Assembly (NCBI GenBank): GCA_027306505.1
Contig: DAHUZP010000039.1
Span: 1 to 64,000 of the forward strand
Length of the DNA: 64,000 nt
DNA from: Thermoplasmata archaeon
GTDB taxonomy: Archaea > Thermoplasmatota > Thermoplasmata > Lutacidiplasmatales > UBA184
Reading direction: 5' to 3'
Shown piece after piece: positions 7,677 to 17,448 of this stretch (position 1 is its first letter; every line of letters begins with the position of its first letter). The position numbers and the translations under genes are program-made. The notes under the pieces were generated by a model. The model saw only the letters and a program-made list of their open reading frames with translations. It was not told the DNA's origin and made no database searches.

Positions 7677-10600
7677 ATGACGAGTATGGCACCCCCAGCA
7701 AGCGGAGCACCCTCGACCCCAGCGAGTTCGCCCCCGCCGAAGCGCAGCAGCTCCGGTGGCATGGGCCCATTGATCGGGATCATCCTTCTGATCGTGATCC
7801 TTGTCGTAGGCGGCGTGGGGACCTTCCTCGCCCTGCCCACGGGAACGTCGACCCACAAGGGAGGCCCGACCTCAATTCAGTCGTGTTCGGGGTTCCAGTG
7901 CACCCCACCTCCGAAGGTCAGCTATCACGACGCCAGCGTGACCTCACCCTTCTCGACCTCCCAAGCCGGTGCCTCTGTAACCTTCAGTGCATCTATCGCA
8001 CACGGCACCCCCGCGTCCTTCAAGTGGTTCTTCGGCGATGGAACCACCGCCACCACCACCTACTCGAGCACGCCCCACGTCTTCGCCTCCGCAGGAAGCT
8101 ACGATGTCTTCGTGCAGGTGACGGACACCAGCGGTATCGTGCACGACAATCTCTACTCGCTCCTTCCGTTCACGACCACCTCCTCGTACAGCGGTGACCC
8201 CCTGGGCGACCACGTCCAGACCACGGGCGCCATCGTTTCGAACTCGACCTCCACGTCCTCCCCCACCGGGACCATCCCGGCGGGCGGCGCGGTCACCCTG
8301 ATGGCCTACGTCTCCAGCCCCGCCGTGAACTCCAACACCCAGCTCACCGCGTCCGACATCTCCTTCGTGTTGCAGGGCAGCGCTTCCACCGCGTTCAAGG
8401 TCTCGGGCCAGACGGGCACGGGCCTCAACGCCTCGGCCGCGTTGCAGGCGACCTTCACGGCACAGGCGGGCGCCCCTGCGGGGTCCTACGCGATCACCTT
8501 CCAGGCGGTCAGCTCGCTGGTCACTAGCGGTGTGACCCTCAACGCCTGGAGCAACTACACCTTCACGCTGTTCCTGGGTTCATCGACCCTCGGGAACCCT
8601 CACGTGGTGGTCACGAAGTTCCCGACCTCTCCCCACCCGGGCACGATCCAGTCCTACGAGTACTACATCGGCGGGGCCGTCAGCCTGGACCCGTCGGTCG
8701 ACTACGAGACCGTCGGAGCCGAGGTCATCTACAACGTCTACGAGACGCTGATCACCTACAACGGCTCCCAGGCGGGACCCAGCCCCAACGGGTTCGTCCC
8801 TGAGGCGGCGGCGTGCGTCCCCGGGACCACCTCGGGACCTTACGGCTGCCAGACCCTCTTCGGCAGCACCCTCGTCACCAACGGCGGGTCGGACTACACC
8901 TTCGTCATCAGCGACCACGCGAAGTTCTACAATCCCTCCAACGGGGCGATCATGAACGTCTACCCCTCGGATGTGGAGTGGAGCCTCGTGCGCACCTGCC
9001 TCTTTGTCGAGTACCCGGGCGTCGCCAACAACCCCGGCTGGATCGAGTGCCAGGCGCTCCTGCCCTACAACCTCGCGAACCCCGCCTACGACAACGGGCT
9101 CCACACCCCGTGGAACAACACCCCGGCGAACCTGCTCAACGCGATGACCATCAACAGCTCCGCCGACTGCCCCACGGCAGCGATGTCGGCCCCCTACTCA
9201 GGCTGCATCACCTTCCACACGGGGCTCTCCGGAGCCATGTGGCCCGAGTTCCTTGAGCTCATGAGCGACCCGAACGGCGCGGCGATCCAGAGCTGCAAGT
9301 GGGACCAGACCCAGGGCTACACGCTCGCGGGCTGGTCGACCTGCGGAAGCCCACCCTCGCCGACCTCGGTCGCGGACAACGCCTGGGACGGCGCGATCTC
9401 CCAGGGGTCGCCCACCAGCTGGAACCAGAAGCTCGCTCAGAACATGGTCGGGAGCGGCCCGTACTACCTCGCGGCCTACTCCTACGGTCAGTCCTACGCC
9501 CTGAAGCAGAGCCCGGCCTGGAGCGGCACGACCTGCGTGGGCGGCAAGCCCAACGGCTGCCTGCCGACCGCCTCGCAGATCCAGGCGACCTACATCAGCA
9601 ACACCTGGGAGACCAGCGATACCCCGGGTCTGCAGGCCTACGCGGCGGGAACGGCCGACTACGCGAACTTCCCGTCGACCGACACCCCAACGATGTTGAA
9701 CCTGATCGCCCAGGGGAAGATCGGGGCACTCACGAACCCGACGCTGAGCATCTTCTTCACGTCGTTCAACCTGCAGTACAACATCGCGGCTGCCCAGGCG
9801 CTCACGACCCAGAAGCTGACGGCGCCGGCCTACATGATGCAGGACGTGAACATGCGTGAGTTCCTCGTCCACACGTTCCCGTACCAGACGCAGCTCAACG
9901 AGTTCGGTACCATCGACGGTATCCAGTACCAGGAGACCTACGGAGGCACCATCCCGAAGGGCATGGGCAACTTCTACCCGACCAACGTCACGTGGCCGGG
10001 CGGGGACCCTGACCAGAGCGCGTCCGATGTGGGCGGTGCGGCCTGGTGGTGGAACCAGGTCTCCACCGACACCCTCGATGGATCCGCGTGCACCACCGCG
10101 AGCCCGTGCATCTACCCGCTGGTGCTCCAGACCGGAGACCCCGCGGACCTCGCGATGTACGAGGCGTGGGCACAGTGGACGTCGAAGATCTCCGGTGGCG
10201 CGGTCCAGGCCGTGATCATCCAGGTGAACTTCAACACCCTGGTCGCCGACCTGTACGGTGCCCCCGGCTCGGGTGGGTTCGGCCAGTTCTTCCTGGGCTG
10301 GCTGCCTGACTACCCCGACCCCTCGGACTACACGGTGCCCATGATGTACCCCGACTCCACCTACACGCTGACGACGGCGTGGAACGAGGCGCTCACCGGG
10401 TCAATGGCCTACCAGAACTACATGACCCCCTGCACGGGGACGAATGCGTGGAACTACGTGGTCACCAACGCCTGCCAGGGCTGGGCCTACAAACAGATGG
10501 TCTCGCTCGCTCAGGCGGGGGACACCTGCGTGGCTCCTACGTGCACGATCGCCCAGAGGATCCAGTACTACAACGCCGCAGAGCACATCCAGAGCCAGCT

Positions 10601-10745
10601 GGCGATGTACACCTACGACTTCCAACAAGTCGGTGTCGGAACCTACGCCTCTTGGATCAACCCGGCCTCCTTCACCCCGAACCCCGTCACCCCGGGGAAC
10701 GTCTGGTGGTTCTGGAGCTACCAGGGACAGCCGATCGTCGGGTAG
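7677..10745 (+). CDS. Oligopeptide ABC transporter substrate-binding protein (family 5) with PKD domain
   Basis: 1022 aa. Residues 1-28 are Pro/Ser-rich cytosolic, an uncleaved N-terminal membrane helix spans 29-53, a PKD fold lies at about 82-155 (WFFGDGT core), and further beta-rich sequence leads to an SBP_bac_5 (DppA/OppA-like) domain from about residue 330. Segments such as YNVYETLI, DVEWSLVRTC, MVGSGPYYL and VIIQVNFNTLVADLYG are typical of this family. It would bind oligopeptides outside the membrane. The probable permeases and ATPases lie on the opposite strand 1-13 kb downstream. The start at 7677 is chosen because an upstream ATG falls inside the TATA box. A 13-bp terminator hairpin follows. 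Confidence 0.88.
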   Translation: MTSMAPPASGAPSTPASSPPPKRSSSGGMGPLIGIILLIVILVVGGVGTFLALPTGTSTHKGGPTSIQSCSGFQCTPPPKVSYHDASVTSPFSTSQAGASVTFSASIAHGTPASFKWFFGDGTTATTTYSSTPHVFASAGSYDVFVQVTDTSGIVHDNLYSLLPFTTTSSYSGDPLGDHVQTTGAIVSNSTSTSSPTGTIPAGGAVTLMAYVSSPAVNSNTQLTASDISFVLQGSASTAFKVSGQTGTGLNASAALQATFTAQAGAPAGSYAITFQAVSSLVTSGVTLNAWSNYTFTLFLGSSTLGNPHVVVTKFPTSPHPGTIQSYEYYIGGAVSLDPSVDYETVGAEVIYNVYETLITYNGSQAGPSPNGFVPEAAACVPGTTSGPYGCQTLFGSTLVTNGGSDYTFVISDHAKFYNPSNGAIMNVYPSDVEWSLVRTCLFVEYPGVANNPGWIECQALLPYNLANPAYDNGLHTPWNNTPANLLNAMTINSSADCPTAAMSAPYSGCITFHTGLSGAMWPEFLELMSDPNGAAIQSCKWDQTQGYTLAGWSTCGSPPSPTSVADNAWDGAISQGSPTSWNQKLAQNMVGSGPYYLAAYSYGQSYALKQSPAWSGTTCVGGKPNGCLPTASQIQATYISNTWETSDTPGLQAYAAGTADYANFPSTDTPTMLNLIAQGKIGALTNPTLSIFFTSFNLQYNIAAAQALTTQKLTAPAYMMQDVNMREFLVHTFPYQTQLNEFGTIDGIQYQETYGGTIPKGMGNFYPTNVTWPGGDPDQSASDVGGAAWWWNQVSTDTLDGSACTTASPCIYPLVLQTGDPADLAMYEAWAQWTSKISGGAVQAVIIQVNFNTLVADLYGAPGSGGFGQFFLGWLPDYPDPSDYTVPMMYPDSTYTLTTAWNEALTGSMAYQNYMTPCTGTNAWNYVVTNACQGWAYKQMVSLAQAGDTCVAPTCTIAQRIQYYNAAEHIQSQLAMYTYDFQQVGVGTYASWINPASFTPNPVTPGNVWWFWSYQGQPIVG

Positions 10746-10762
10746 GCACCACCGAGCACGGC

Positions 10763-10803
10763 GAGAGGGGGGCCCGTAAGGGCTCCCCTCTCGAACCCCT
10801 TCC
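10763..10803 (+). terminator. Terminator hairpin of the binding-protein gene
   Basis: A 13-bp stem (10763-10775 with 10780-10792, loop gtaa) is followed by tcgaaccccttcc. The same TCGAACCC-TTCC string follows the terminator at 1392. Confidence 0.6.
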
Positions 10804-11163
10804 ACAACCTCTTCCAAAGAATTCTGAGAGTCCCAAGCACCCCAGACCGGGCCACGCCCGATAGGGGGTCCTCATGGACGCTGGCTGGGAGCGCGGGTGG
10901 ACGGTGAGCAGCCTACCCCGTGGGGGTCCCTTTACCCTAGGGCGGCCGAAGGGTCGTCAGCGCCCTAGGAGCGCATGGGCGCCCCGCCCGGCGGGACCGA
11001 CGTTCTGCACGGACCCCGATCCTCTCTCGAGAGGATACGTAGTGTGGAGCTAACTTTGGGCGGGTGGACCCTCACCGACCCGTCGAGGTGAGAACCCCCC
11101 TACCTCATGTCGACCGTGAGGCGGGAGATGAAGCCCCCTCCCACGCCTCGTGCGAGGGTGGGG
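10793..11163. other. Long convergent intergenic region with strong hairpins; possible structured RNA
   Basis: About 370 nt without a credible reading frame. It contains a 9-bp stem CCTAGGGCG/CGCCCTAGG (10936-10944 with 10961-10969) enclosing a GGCC-GAAG-GGTC inner hairpin, and a 7-bp stem at 11019-11036 with a CTCG loop. There are also several GGGGGTCC/GGACCCC complementarities. I could not match it to SRP RNA, RNase P RNA or 5S rRNA. It may be an unassigned ncRNA or just a GC-rich spacer. Confidence 0.35.
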
Positions 11164-11784
11164 TCAGAGGAACTCCTCTGGGGGGACCGCGGCCGCGTCC
11201 TCCAGAGCGTGGCCGCTCACCCACTTCTCCCGGTCCACTTCCCAACGGCCCACCAGGAACGGGTGCCTCCAGTTGCGGTGGAAACGAGAGTGGTGCCGCA
11301 GATCCTTCGGGGGTCGGGCCCACAGGAATTGGTAGAGCAGGAAGTTGCTGTAGAGCACGAACGGGAGGGCTACCAGGGCGGTCCAGGGGACGGTCGTCTC
11401 CACGAGGCTCGCCAGGAGCATCGCGTCCAGGATGAGCATGGCAAGCCCGATCCAAGGCTTGAAGCCAGTGGCGAACGCCCAGTCCCCCCAGGTCGCGCCA
11501 GGCTCCGCCAGCGCTTTGCGACGGGCCTCGCCGCGAAGTCGAGGAGGGACGATGGCTCCTCGTGGGCGCGTGGTCTTCGGCCGGTCCTCCTCCGGTTCCT
11601 CGGAGGGGGACTCCTTGGAGGTGACCCCTTCAGCGGCGGGCGCGGGCTCCCCTGAAGGGGATCCTTCAGAGGACGGCGTCTCTGACGACTGCGTCTCTGA
11701 CGACGGCATCTCAGAGGATGGTTCCTCAGCGATGGGCTCCTTGGAGGGCGTCTCCTCCGAGAGCGGCTCCTCGGTGGGTGGCAA
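11164..11784 (-). CDS. Small membrane protein with Ser/Glu/Pro-rich N-terminus
   Basis: 206 aa of unknown function. Residues 1-75 are a low-complexity acidic Ser/Glu/Pro segment built from SSE/TPS-like repeats. A basic patch follows, then two adjacent membrane helices (about 112-150: GLAMLILDAMLLASL and ALVALPFVLYSNFLLY). The C-terminus is His/Arg/Trp-rich and ends with an acidic helix. It begins 27 nt behind the dppF-like gene and is probably the last gene of the transporter operon. Whether it serves the transporter is unknown. Confidence 0.65.
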   Translation of the reverse strand: MPPTEEPLSEETPSKEPIAEEPSSEMPSSETQSSETPSSEGSPSGEPAPAAEGVTSKESPSEEPEEDRPKTTRPRGAIVPPRLRGEARRKALAEPGATWGDWAFATGFKPWIGLAMLILDAMLLASLVETTVPWTALVALPFVLYSNFLLYQFLWARPPKDLRHHSRFHRNWRHPFLVGRWEVDREKWVSGHALEDAAAVPPEEFL

Positions 11785-11811
11785 GCTCGGCGCCTCCCGG
11801 GTCCGGGGCCG

Positions 11812-13935
11812 TCAGAGCTGGGTGTCGCCGCCCTCGTTGCTCCCGCGGCGCGTTCGCGAGCGGCCCGAAGAAGCACTGTCCTGAGCCTGAAGGGAGTCCT
11901 CCGAGAGCTTCCCCACACCACGCCAGAGGGGCACAGGCTCGTTCGGGGCAGGAGGTTCGAGGGGAGGAGACCGCACCGGGGTCTGCGGAGCGCCGACGCT
12001 GGGCAACCCCTCCGATGGGGGCGGGGGGGGGGGAGCAGGTGGGGGAGGAGGAGGTGGAGCGGCGGTCGGTGCCACGGGGGGAGGGGAGGTGACGGGGGCC
12101 GGCCCGGGGGAACCCGGTCGATAGCTAGCGAAGAAGGAGGATCGCAGTCCGCTGGACACCGAGGAGGAGGGGGAGGGGGAGGACGCAACGGGCGGGGCCG
12201 GGGGGGCAGGGGGGGCAGGGGGAGCAGGAGGTGAGGCTTCGGTCACCTCGAGGAGGGGTGGGGCGGGAGGAGCGTTGCTCTCAGGGGGGCTCGGGACTGG
12301 CGCTTCGGGCTGCGGGGTCGGCCGAGCGCCCGTCGGTGTCTGGTACGTCGGGAAGGAGAAACGGGAACGGGGCGGGGGCAGAGGCGGAGGCACTCCGGAC
12401 CCTCGAGCTGCCGCTGCGGGCTCTGGGGCCGATGGGGACGAGGAGGAAGAGGAGTAGGACGGGGCGGGGACAACGGCGGTCGTCGGGATTGAGGGCGACT
12501 CGCTCCGAGAGGCGGTGGGGCCGGCGGTTGGTAGCGGGACCCTGTCGTTCCCCTGGCGGCTGGCCCCCAGGGGCGAGTTCATGGACGCGTCCGAGGGCAG
12601 CACCGTCCCCGACGAGGAGGCCCCTCCTCGGGCGGGGATCTCCATGACGGCGGGAGAGCCAACGGCGAGCAAGCCCATCCCCGGCATGCTCTCTGTGGTG
12701 TAGAGGTGGCAGGCCACCTGATGATCCGGCTTGCCAGCGTAGACCGAAAGGGGAGGTTCCACCTTGGAGCAGACAGCCATCACCTTCGGGCAACGGGTGT
12801 GGAAGCGGCATCCGGACGGAGGCGCCGCCGGGCTGGGCACGTCCCCAGAGAGGATGATCCGTTCGCGCTTGAGCGAGGGGTCCGGGATGGGAATGGCCGA
12901 TAGCAGAGCCTGGGTGTAGGGATGGAGGGGGTTCTCGAAGAGCTCCTCGGTAGGGGCCTTCTCGACGACCTTCCCGAGGTACATCACCACCACGCGGTGG
13001 GAGATCGCACGGACCACGCTCAGGTGGTGGGAGATGAACAGGTAGGAGAGGTGCTGCTCCCGCTGGAGCCGAAGCAGGATGTTGAGGATCCGGGCCTGGA
13101 CGCTCACATCGAGCGCGCTCGTGGGCTCGTCCAGGACGATGAAATCCGGCCGAAGGGCGAGGGCCCGCGCGATCCCGATCCGCTGGCGCTGCCCGCCAGA
13201 GAACTCGTGGGGGAACCGCCAGACGTGCTCCGGGTTGAGCCCGACGGAGGCGAGCAGCTCCGCGACCCGTTGGTAGCGCTGCTTACGGCTGCCCACATGA
13301 TGGACGGCGAGCGGCTCGGAGACGATGTCCCGCACCAGCATGCGGGGCGAGAGCGAGGAGAAGGGGTCCTGGAAGACGATCTGCATCTTCCCGCGGAGCC
13401 TCCGCATCTCGTTGGAGCTGCGGCGGTAGAGGGAGTACTTCTCGGCGATCGTGTCGAGCTCCTTGAGGATCGGCTGGGCCTGCGCGTTGCCCCGTAGCGC
13501 CGCTGCGCGGTCTACGACGGCCGGTGGGACCAGTTGCTCGAGCTTCTCGTAGAGCGTCTGGAGGCGCGATTCCAGCTCGGGGGGGGGAGGATGCTCGGGG
13601 TCGAAGTAGAAGGTGTGGCCACGGGTCGGCTCGATGAGACGGAGTAGGAGCCGACCGACCGTGGTCTTCCCGCAACCGCTCTCTCCAACGAGACCGACGG
13701 TCTCGCCCCTACGGACGTCGAAGGAGACCCCGTCGACGGCGCGCACCTCGCCGATGTGCGTCGAGAGTACCCCCCCGCGCAGAGGGAAGTGCTTCTGGAG
13801 GTTCCAGGCCGAGAGGAGCAGCTCCGTCCCCGGGTCGGACTTTGCTTGGACCTTCTCCAAGAGCTCCGCGTGGGAAGACGGGGGAGGAGGAGGAACCGGA
13901 CCCAGGGCGTCCCCCGGGGACAACGTCGGGCTCAT
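11812..13935 (-). CDS. Oligopeptide ABC transporter ATPase (DppF/OppF-like) with long Pro-rich tail
   Basis: 707 aa from the ATG at 13935 (a TTG at 13953 would add six residues). The nucleotide-binding domain has Walker [10 protein letters not shown] (84-92), Q-loop IFQDP-type Q189, signature FSGGQ (246-250) and Walker B FIVLDEP (265-271). The oligo_HPY region carries four Cys around GCRFHTRCP, which in OppD-type proteins can hold a 4Fe-4S cluster. Two oddities stand out. A charged helical insert of about 65 aa lies between Walker A and the Q-loop, and a tail of about 280 aa (from residue 425) is made almost only of Pro, Ser, Ala and Gly. The gene lies 25 nt behind the dppD-like gene. Confidence 0.88.
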   Translation of the reverse strand: MSPTLSPGDALGPVPPPPPSSHAELLEKVQAKSDPGTELLLSAWNLQKHFPLRGGVLSTHIGEVRAVDGVSFDVRRGETVGLVGESGCGKTTVGRLLLRLIEPTRGHTFYFDPEHPPPPELESRLQTLYEKLEQLVPPAVVDRAAALRGNAQAQPILKELDTIAEKYSLYRRSSNEMRRLRGKMQIVFQDPFSSLSPRMLVRDIVSEPLAVHHVGSRKQRYQRVAELLASVGLNPEHVWRFPHEFSGGQRQRIGIARALALRPDFIVLDEPTSALDVSVQARILNILLRLQREQHLSYLFISHHLSVVRAISHRVVVMYLGKVVEKAPTEELFENPLHPYTQALLSAIPIPDPSLKRERIILSGDVPSPAAPPSGCRFHTRCPKVMAVCSKVEPPLSVYAGKPDHQVACHLYTTESMPGMGLLAVGSPAVMEIPARGGASSSGTVLPSDASMNSPLGASRQGNDRVPLPTAGPTASRSESPSIPTTAVVPAPSYSSSSSSPSAPEPAAAARGSGVPPPLPPPRSRFSFPTYQTPTGARPTPQPEAPVPSPPESNAPPAPPLLEVTEASPPAPPAPPAPPAPPVASSPSPSSSVSSGLRSSFFASYRPGSPGPAPVTSPPPVAPTAAPPPPPPPAPPPPPPSEGLPSVGAPQTPVRSPPLEPPAPNEPVPLWRGVGKLSEDSLQAQDSASSGRSRTRRGSNEGGDTQL

Positions 13936-13960
13936 GTCCGCACGCTCTACCAACGCCCCG

Positions 13961-15541
13961 CTAATAGTCCGTCACCTCTGGCCCGTGATAGAGCCAGCAG
14001 GCGACCACATGGTCGTTCCCCTCTCGGGTCACGACCGGCAGGTCCACCTTGCATCGCTCCATCGCGAACGCGCACCGAGGGTGGAAACGGCAACCCCCTG
14101 GAGGGCGGATGAGGTTGGGCACCGAACCGGGAATGGACTCCAGCTTCTTGCTGGGGTCGTCCATCCGCGGGATCGAGGCCAGCAGTCCCTGGGTGTAGGG
14201 GTGGAGGGGGCGCGCGAAGAGCTCGCGCACTGGTCCCACCTCGACGATGTGGCCCGCGTACATCACGCAGACGCGATCGCAAACCTCCGCGACCACTCCC
14301 AGGTCGTGGGTGATGAGCAGGATCGAGGTCCCGATCCGGCTCTTGAGATTGTGCATGAGCTCCAGGATCTGGGCCTGGATCGTCACGTCCAAGGCCGTCG
14401 TGGGTTCGTCGGCGATGAGGAGCTTCGGCTCGGGGGCGAGGGCCATGGCGATCATCACCCGCTGGATCATCCCGCCGGAGAGCTCGTGGGGGTAGCCCCT
14501 GGCCACCTGGACACAGTTCGCGATGCCCACCTGCTCGAGCATGCGGACCGTCTGCCAGAAGACCTCCTGGTCGAGCGGCCTGGCGGCGTGCTTCCTCAGG
14601 AGCGGGATGGAGAGCCAGAGCCCCTTGAACTGCTCCACCCGCTCACGGACCCGGAGCGATCGGCGCAGGGGGGCCGTGCTGAACCCCGTGCGCATCTCCA
14701 GGTAGTACTGCTCGTGCACGTCGTCCCGCAGCTCGGCGAGCCGGCGCTCTCGAAGGAGGTAGGCGCGTTGGATCGGATTGACACGGAGCCGGGCAAAGGC
14801 CTTCACGACCCCGCGCACCCGCGCCTCGGGGTTCTGGGTCTGGCCCCGGAAGAGGTAGAAGAGCTCGTGCTCGAGCGATGGGACCCCCGCCACCTGCCCG
14901 ATCGTCCTCGCGACCTGGCGCAGGCGCGGCTGCCCTGGCTCCCGGGCCGCGTTGAGCAGGTCGCGCGTTGCGGCGGTCAGGTTGACCGCCCCGGGGTTCG
15001 CGGCGAGGACCGTATCGATCGTGGGGAGCGCCTGGTGGAGCAGGAGGGACTCACCTAGCTGGTGGGTGATGGAGAAGACGGGGTTCAGAGCCGCCATCGG
15101 CTCCTGGAAGATCATCGTGATCTGGGAGCCGCGAACGGCGGAGAGACGGGCCTGGGACTCCTTGATCCGCCGGAAACGCCGCCGGACCTTCGCGCGGACC
15201 GTCCCCTTGATCGGTTTGATCGAGGCTTCCCGCTCGATACGCCAGAGCAGGTTGGCCCCGGAGAAGAGGATCCGGCCCGCCTGGACACGCCCTGGGGGCT
15301 CTGCGATGAGCCGGGTGATCGAGAAGGCCGTTACAGACTTCCCGCAGCCGGTCTCCCCCACGAGCCCGACGGTCTCTCCCCGACGGACCGAGAACGTGAC
15401 GCCGTCCAGCGCCTTGACGACGCCATCATAGGTGTAGAAGTAGGTCTTGAGGTCGCGGACCTGGAGCAAGGGCGGCTCGACCCGTCCCTCGCTCTCCGGA
15501 AGGGGGGCCTGGACGTCAGCGGGGGATACCGCAGGAAGCAC
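13961..15541 (-). CDS. Oligopeptide ABC transporter ATPase (DppD/OppD-like) with large insertion
   Basis: 526 aa. Walker A GETGCGKS (62-69), Q-loop at about Q146 (MIFQEP), signature LSGGM (354-358), Walker B LLIADEP (374-380), H-loop in LITHDLG, and a C-terminal oligo_HPY segment with four Cys. In ordinary DppD about 60 residues separate Q-loop and signature. Here about 205 do, the extra part being Arg-rich and helical (residues 190-330). Start is GTG at 15541. No good ribosome-binding site is visible and no other start lies nearby. It pairs with the downstream DppF-like ATPase to power the permeases. Confidence 0.88.
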   Translation of the reverse strand: MLPAVSPADVQAPLPESEGRVEPPLLQVRDLKTYFYTYDGVVKALDGVTFSVRRGETVGLVGETGCGKSVTAFSITRLIAEPPGRVQAGRILFSGANLLWRIEREASIKPIKGTVRAKVRRRFRRIKESQARLSAVRGSQITMIFQEPMAALNPVFSITHQLGESLLLHQALPTIDTVLAANPGAVNLTAATRDLLNAAREPGQPRLRQVARTIGQVAGVPSLEHELFYLFRGQTQNPEARVRGVVKAFARLRVNPIQRAYLLRERRLAELRDDVHEQYYLEMRTGFSTAPLRRSLRVRERVEQFKGLWLSIPLLRKHAARPLDQEVFWQTVRMLEQVGIANCVQVARGYPHELSGGMIQRVMIAMALAPEPKLLIADEPTTALDVTIQAQILELMHNLKSRIGTSILLITHDLGVVAEVCDRVCVMYAGHIVEVGPVRELFARPLHPYTQGLLASIPRMDDPSKKLESIPGSVPNLIRPPGGCRFHPRCAFAMERCKVDLPVVTREGNDHVVACWLYHGPEVTDY

Positions 15542-15641
15542 GGGTGCCCCGGCGCCAGGCAGCGGCGGCGCGCCCGGATCGGGCAGTGGGGAGGTCCCGG
15601 GGAAAGCCGGTCTCGGTTCGAGAGATGCGCTCAGGATCCAC

Positions 15642-17417
15642 CTACCTCCTCAGGCGGGGGTCGAGCGCGTCCCGCAGGCCATCCGACAGGAAGTTCACCG
15701 CGATGCAGAACATGAACAGGGCGAGGCCCGGGAAGAGCAGCTCCCACCAGGGGAACGGTACGTGCTCGGTCACCGTGGCGAAGAGGTCCACCCCCGAGGC
15801 TGAGCCGATCCCCACCTCATAGGAGGAGAGCACGCCCCACTCAGGGAAGGGCGCCCCGTTCGGGGTGGAGAAGAGGTAGGAACCGAATCCGAGGAAGGCG
15901 ATGCCACCGAGCACCAGCGGGATGGCCCCCACGTCCAGGGAGAACTGGACGAGCATCGGGAAGATGCTGTTCGGGATGATGTGCTTGCGAAGCACCCATC
16001 CGGCCCGCGCGCCGCTCGCCTTCGCGGCCTCGACGTACTTCTGCTCACGGGTCACGAGCACCTGGCCACGAAGGATCCTCGTGTACGTGGGCCACCACGT
16101 GATGACGAACGCTCCCATGAGCAGTCCGATGCGGACCCGCTCATCGTTCGGCAGCGACCCCGCGCCCTCGTAGAGGGTGGTCATCAGGACCAGGACCAGG
16201 AAGAAGCCCGGGATCGAGAGGAACACATCCGTGACCCTCATCACGATCTCGTCCACGAGGCCGCCCATGTAGCCCGCGAAGGTACCGAGCATCAGCCCGA
16301 GGCCAGCCCCCGCCGCGACGATCCCCGAGGAGATCGCGAGGTCCCAGGGGGTCGCGCGCACCAAGCTCGTGAAGATGTCCACATAGGAACCGGAGGCACC
16401 GCTGGTGAGCGCCATGGATCCCATGGGCACCGGGCCGGGGTTGAACGGATAGAAGGTCCAGGTAGGCGGGATGAGGTTCGTCTGGCTCGTCAACGAAGGG
16501 TCGCTGGGGGTCCCGGAGGCGTAGGGGACGCAATCTCCGGCAGGCGGGGTCGAGGCCAAGGAGGTGGGATAGACGCACTGGAGGTCGTTGGTGTTACCCG
16601 CAGGATAGGAGGGCTGGTTCTGCTGGGTGCAGGCGAAGGCGGTGCAGGGCGTGTAGGCGTCCATCACCGGGACGGTGAGATAGTCGCCATTGCAGCCACC
16701 TACCCCGCAGGCCCCTACCTGAGGAGAATAGGGGGCAAGGACGGGGGAAAGCAACGCGACCATGACGTAGAAGATGAGGAGCATGAGCCCCAGGACCGCG
16801 AGCTTGCTCTGGAAGAAGAAGTAGAGCGTCCGCTTGAGCTGGGCTAGACGGGGTGCCGGTCGATTGAGCGGGTCCCTCAGGATGAGGCCCAGGATGAAGA
16901 GGGCGGAGCCTCCGGCCCCGGCACCCACCGCGGCAGCCTCCTCAGCGAAGGCGGTGGGGGTCAGCGGGACATTGATACTGACCTTGACCAAGTCGCTGGC
17001 CGTTGCGATGTACCAGACCCCGGTCGTCCCGGTCCACGATCCCGAACCCTTCGACCCGGACAGGGTCAGGAGAGGCTTACCGTACCATTCGAAGCACTTC
17101 ACCGACTGGAAGGGATGGGATGTAGCGTTCGTCCCACCGCCCCATGGGCACTCGAAGACCTCCACGACCGTGCTCGTGTTCCCGAACTCGTAGCTGAGGG
17201 TGTACGACACCGAGGAGTTGTCACCCGGATCGGTGAACGGCAGCCCGACGGGCAGGCTCACGTTCTGAGTGAACCCCAGGGTGGTCACCGAGTAGGCCGG
17301 GGCCACCTCTCCCGCTCCGACCAGGGTCGCCGAGCCAGGGTTCATGACGAACCCCAGGAGCACCAGAGCGGCGACGACCCAGAGCAGGAACCCGATGTAG
17401 ACGAAGACCGCGCGCAT
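15642..17417 (-). CDS. Peptide ABC transporter permease (DppC-like) with N-terminal ectodomain
   Basis: 591 aa. A first membrane helix (2-24), an extracellular beta-rich domain of about 130 residues with N-glycosylation-type Asn sites, and a second helix (about 168-184) precede the usual DppC core. The core has one helix near 205-225, a long Cys-containing extracellular loop (about 230-345), then five helices. The cytoplasmic EAA loop reads AAKASGARAGWVLRKHIIPN and contacts the ATPase. Length is about twice that of typical DppC (about 300). It follows the dppB gene by 31 nt in the same operon. Confidence 0.88.
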   Translation of the reverse strand: MRAVFVYIGFLLWVVAALVLLGFVMNPGSATLVGAGEVAPAYSVTTLGFTQNVSLPVGLPFTDPGDNSSVSYTLSYEFGNTSTVVEVFECPWGGGTNATSHPFQSVKCFEWYGKPLLTLSGSKGSGSWTGTTGVWYIATASDLVKVSINVPLTPTAFAEEAAAVGAGAGGSALFILGLILRDPLNRPAPRLAQLKRTLYFFFQSKLAVLGLMLLIFYVMVALLSPVLAPYSPQVGACGVGGCNGDYLTVPVMDAYTPCTAFACTQQNQPSYPAGNTNDLQCVYPTSLASTPPAGDCVPYASGTPSDPSLTSQTNLIPPTWTFYPFNPGPVPMGSMALTSGASGSYVDIFTSLVRATPWDLAISSGIVAAGAGLGLMLGTFAGYMGGLVDEIVMRVTDVFLSIPGFFLVLVLMTTLYEGAGSLPNDERVRIGLLMGAFVITWWPTYTRILRGQVLVTREQKYVEAAKASGARAGWVLRKHIIPNSIFPMLVQFSLDVGAIPLVLGGIAFLGFGSYLFSTPNGAPFPEWGVLSSYEVGIGSASGVDLFATVTEHVPFPWWELLFPGLALFMFCIAVNFLSDGLRDALDPRLRR

Positions 17418-17448
17418 TCTATCCTGCCTACCCCCTCGTCCCCTGAGG

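Noticed and set aside
10401-10817. Antisense frame over the end of the peptide-binding protein
   Set aside because: It crosses the terminator hairpin and has only GC-driven composition.
10890-10925. ggtgagcagcc resembling helix 8 of SRP RNA
   Set aside because: The GGAA-type tetraloop and the symmetric loop are absent, and the rest of an SRP RNA cannot be traced.
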